Translations under genes and position numbers: made by a program
The notes under the pieces: generated by a model
Databases searched by the model: none
What the model was told of the DNA's origin: nothing
What the model saw: only the letters and a program-made list of their open reading frames with translations
Origin: Acidimicrobiia bacterium
GTDB lineage: Bacteria > Actinomycetota > Acidimicrobiia > Spongiisociales > UBA5794
Direction of reading: 5' to 3'
NCBI GenBank assembly: GCA_029934555.1
Contig: JAOZMA010000068.1
Location: 2,919-9,561, forward strand
Length of the DNA: 6,643 nt
Shown: in pieces, positions 6,265 to 6,643 of the stretch
How the letters are laid out: every line of letters begins with the position of its first letter
Numbering within the stretch: the first letter of the stretch is position 1

Positions 6265-6643
6265 ATGGAAGAAGAACGCATTGGCCTGTTCATTGACTAC
6301 GAGAACCTAGCGATCGGTGCACGGGAGGATCTCGGCATCCAGTTCGATTTCAAACCCGTCGCCGACGCCCTCGCCGAGCGGGGACGTGTCGTGGTGCGGC
6401 GTGCCTACGCCGACTGGACCTTCTTCGACAAGGACCGTCGGATGCTCACCGACAACCAGATCGAGCTGATCGAGATCTCCCAACGCAGGGGAGCGGTTCG
6501 GAAGAACGCCGCAGATATCAAGATGGCCGTCGACGCCGTGGAGCTTGCATTCGAGCGGGATTACATCACGATGTTCGTCCTCTGTACAGGCGACTCTGAC
6601 TTCACGCCGCTGGTGCACAAGCTGAGGGAGTTGAACCGCAGGG
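6265..6643 (+). CDS. NYN-domain (DUF88/LabA-like, PIN-fold) protein, 3' end outside window
   Basis: The frame is open from ATG 6265 to the right edge (126 residues visible), so the C-terminus is missing. It matches the NYN domain of the PIN nuclease superfamily: the first strand ends in LFIDYENL (Asp 11, Asn 14), RRAYADWT follows at 45-52, then a helix, RKNAADIKMAVDAVEL with Asp 84 and Asp 90, and the strand MFVLCTGDSDFTPLV with Asp 110 and Asp 112. These acidic residues are the metal-binding set expected of a PIN-like RNase, and all appear to be present. Family members are thought to process or degrade RNA, but the substrates are mostly unknown. Many bacterial relatives carry a C-terminal OST-HTH/LOTUS RNA-binding domain, which would lie beyond this window if present. 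The gene follows plsC by 12 bases on the same strand. Confidence 0.85.
   Translation, partial: MEEERIGLFIDYENLAIGAREDLGIQFDFKPVADALAERGRVVVRRAYADWTFFDKDRRMLTDNQIELIEISQRRGAVRKNAADIKMAVDAVELAFERDYITMFVLCTGDSDFTPLVHKLRELNRR

Overview
The window looks like chromosomal DNA of a high-GC actinobacterium. The evidence is GC-rich third codon positions, an AfsR/SARP-type regulator with a BTAD plus NB-ARC architecture (typical of Actinobacteria), and two starts that fit leaderless transcription (a TANNNT box six bases before the ATG). An Acidimicrobiia-like lineage is possible, but this is an impression from protein style and is not shown by any marker. I see no insertion sequence, CRISPR array, tRNA, rRNA or phage gene.

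Left block (1-3563, all + strand). The first gene is the 3' part of a large AfsR-like signal-transduction ATPase; its reading frame is open to the left edge, so its N-terminal DNA-binding domain lies outside the window. It is followed after 32 bases by a small MarR-type regulator. The MarR stop overlaps the start of a hotdog-fold (PaaI-like) acyl-CoA thioesterase by 8 bases. The last two are very probably co-transcribed, and the regulator may control the thioesterase.

Middle gap (3564-3938). This 375-base stretch separates two convergent genes. Its right half holds two tandem hairpins. The second has a 16-bp stem and a loop with six consecutive C. They could be a bidirectional terminator or a structured small RNA resembling the actinobacterial 6C RNA. 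The left half has no convincing gene, although an antisense ORF with a good ribosome binding site starts there.

Right block. A membrane-anchored thioredoxin/TlpA-like protein lies on the - strand (3939-4547). It is divergent, across 74 bases, from an operon on the + strand: an epoxide-hydrolase-type alpha/beta hydrolase, then a PlsC-type lysophosphatidate acyltransferase that overlaps it by 4 bases (GTGA). A NYN/DUF88 (PIN-like) protein follows, cut by the right edge, with its own apparent leaderless promoter. The divergent gap carries a near-perfect palindrome that overlaps the apparent -10 box of the hydrolase.

Overall the content is ordinary actinobacterial housekeeping and accessory metabolism (acyl-CoA, lipid and epoxide handling, thiol redox, regulation). 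The least explained element is the hairpin pair in the convergent gap. I did not find a clearly new multi-gene system.
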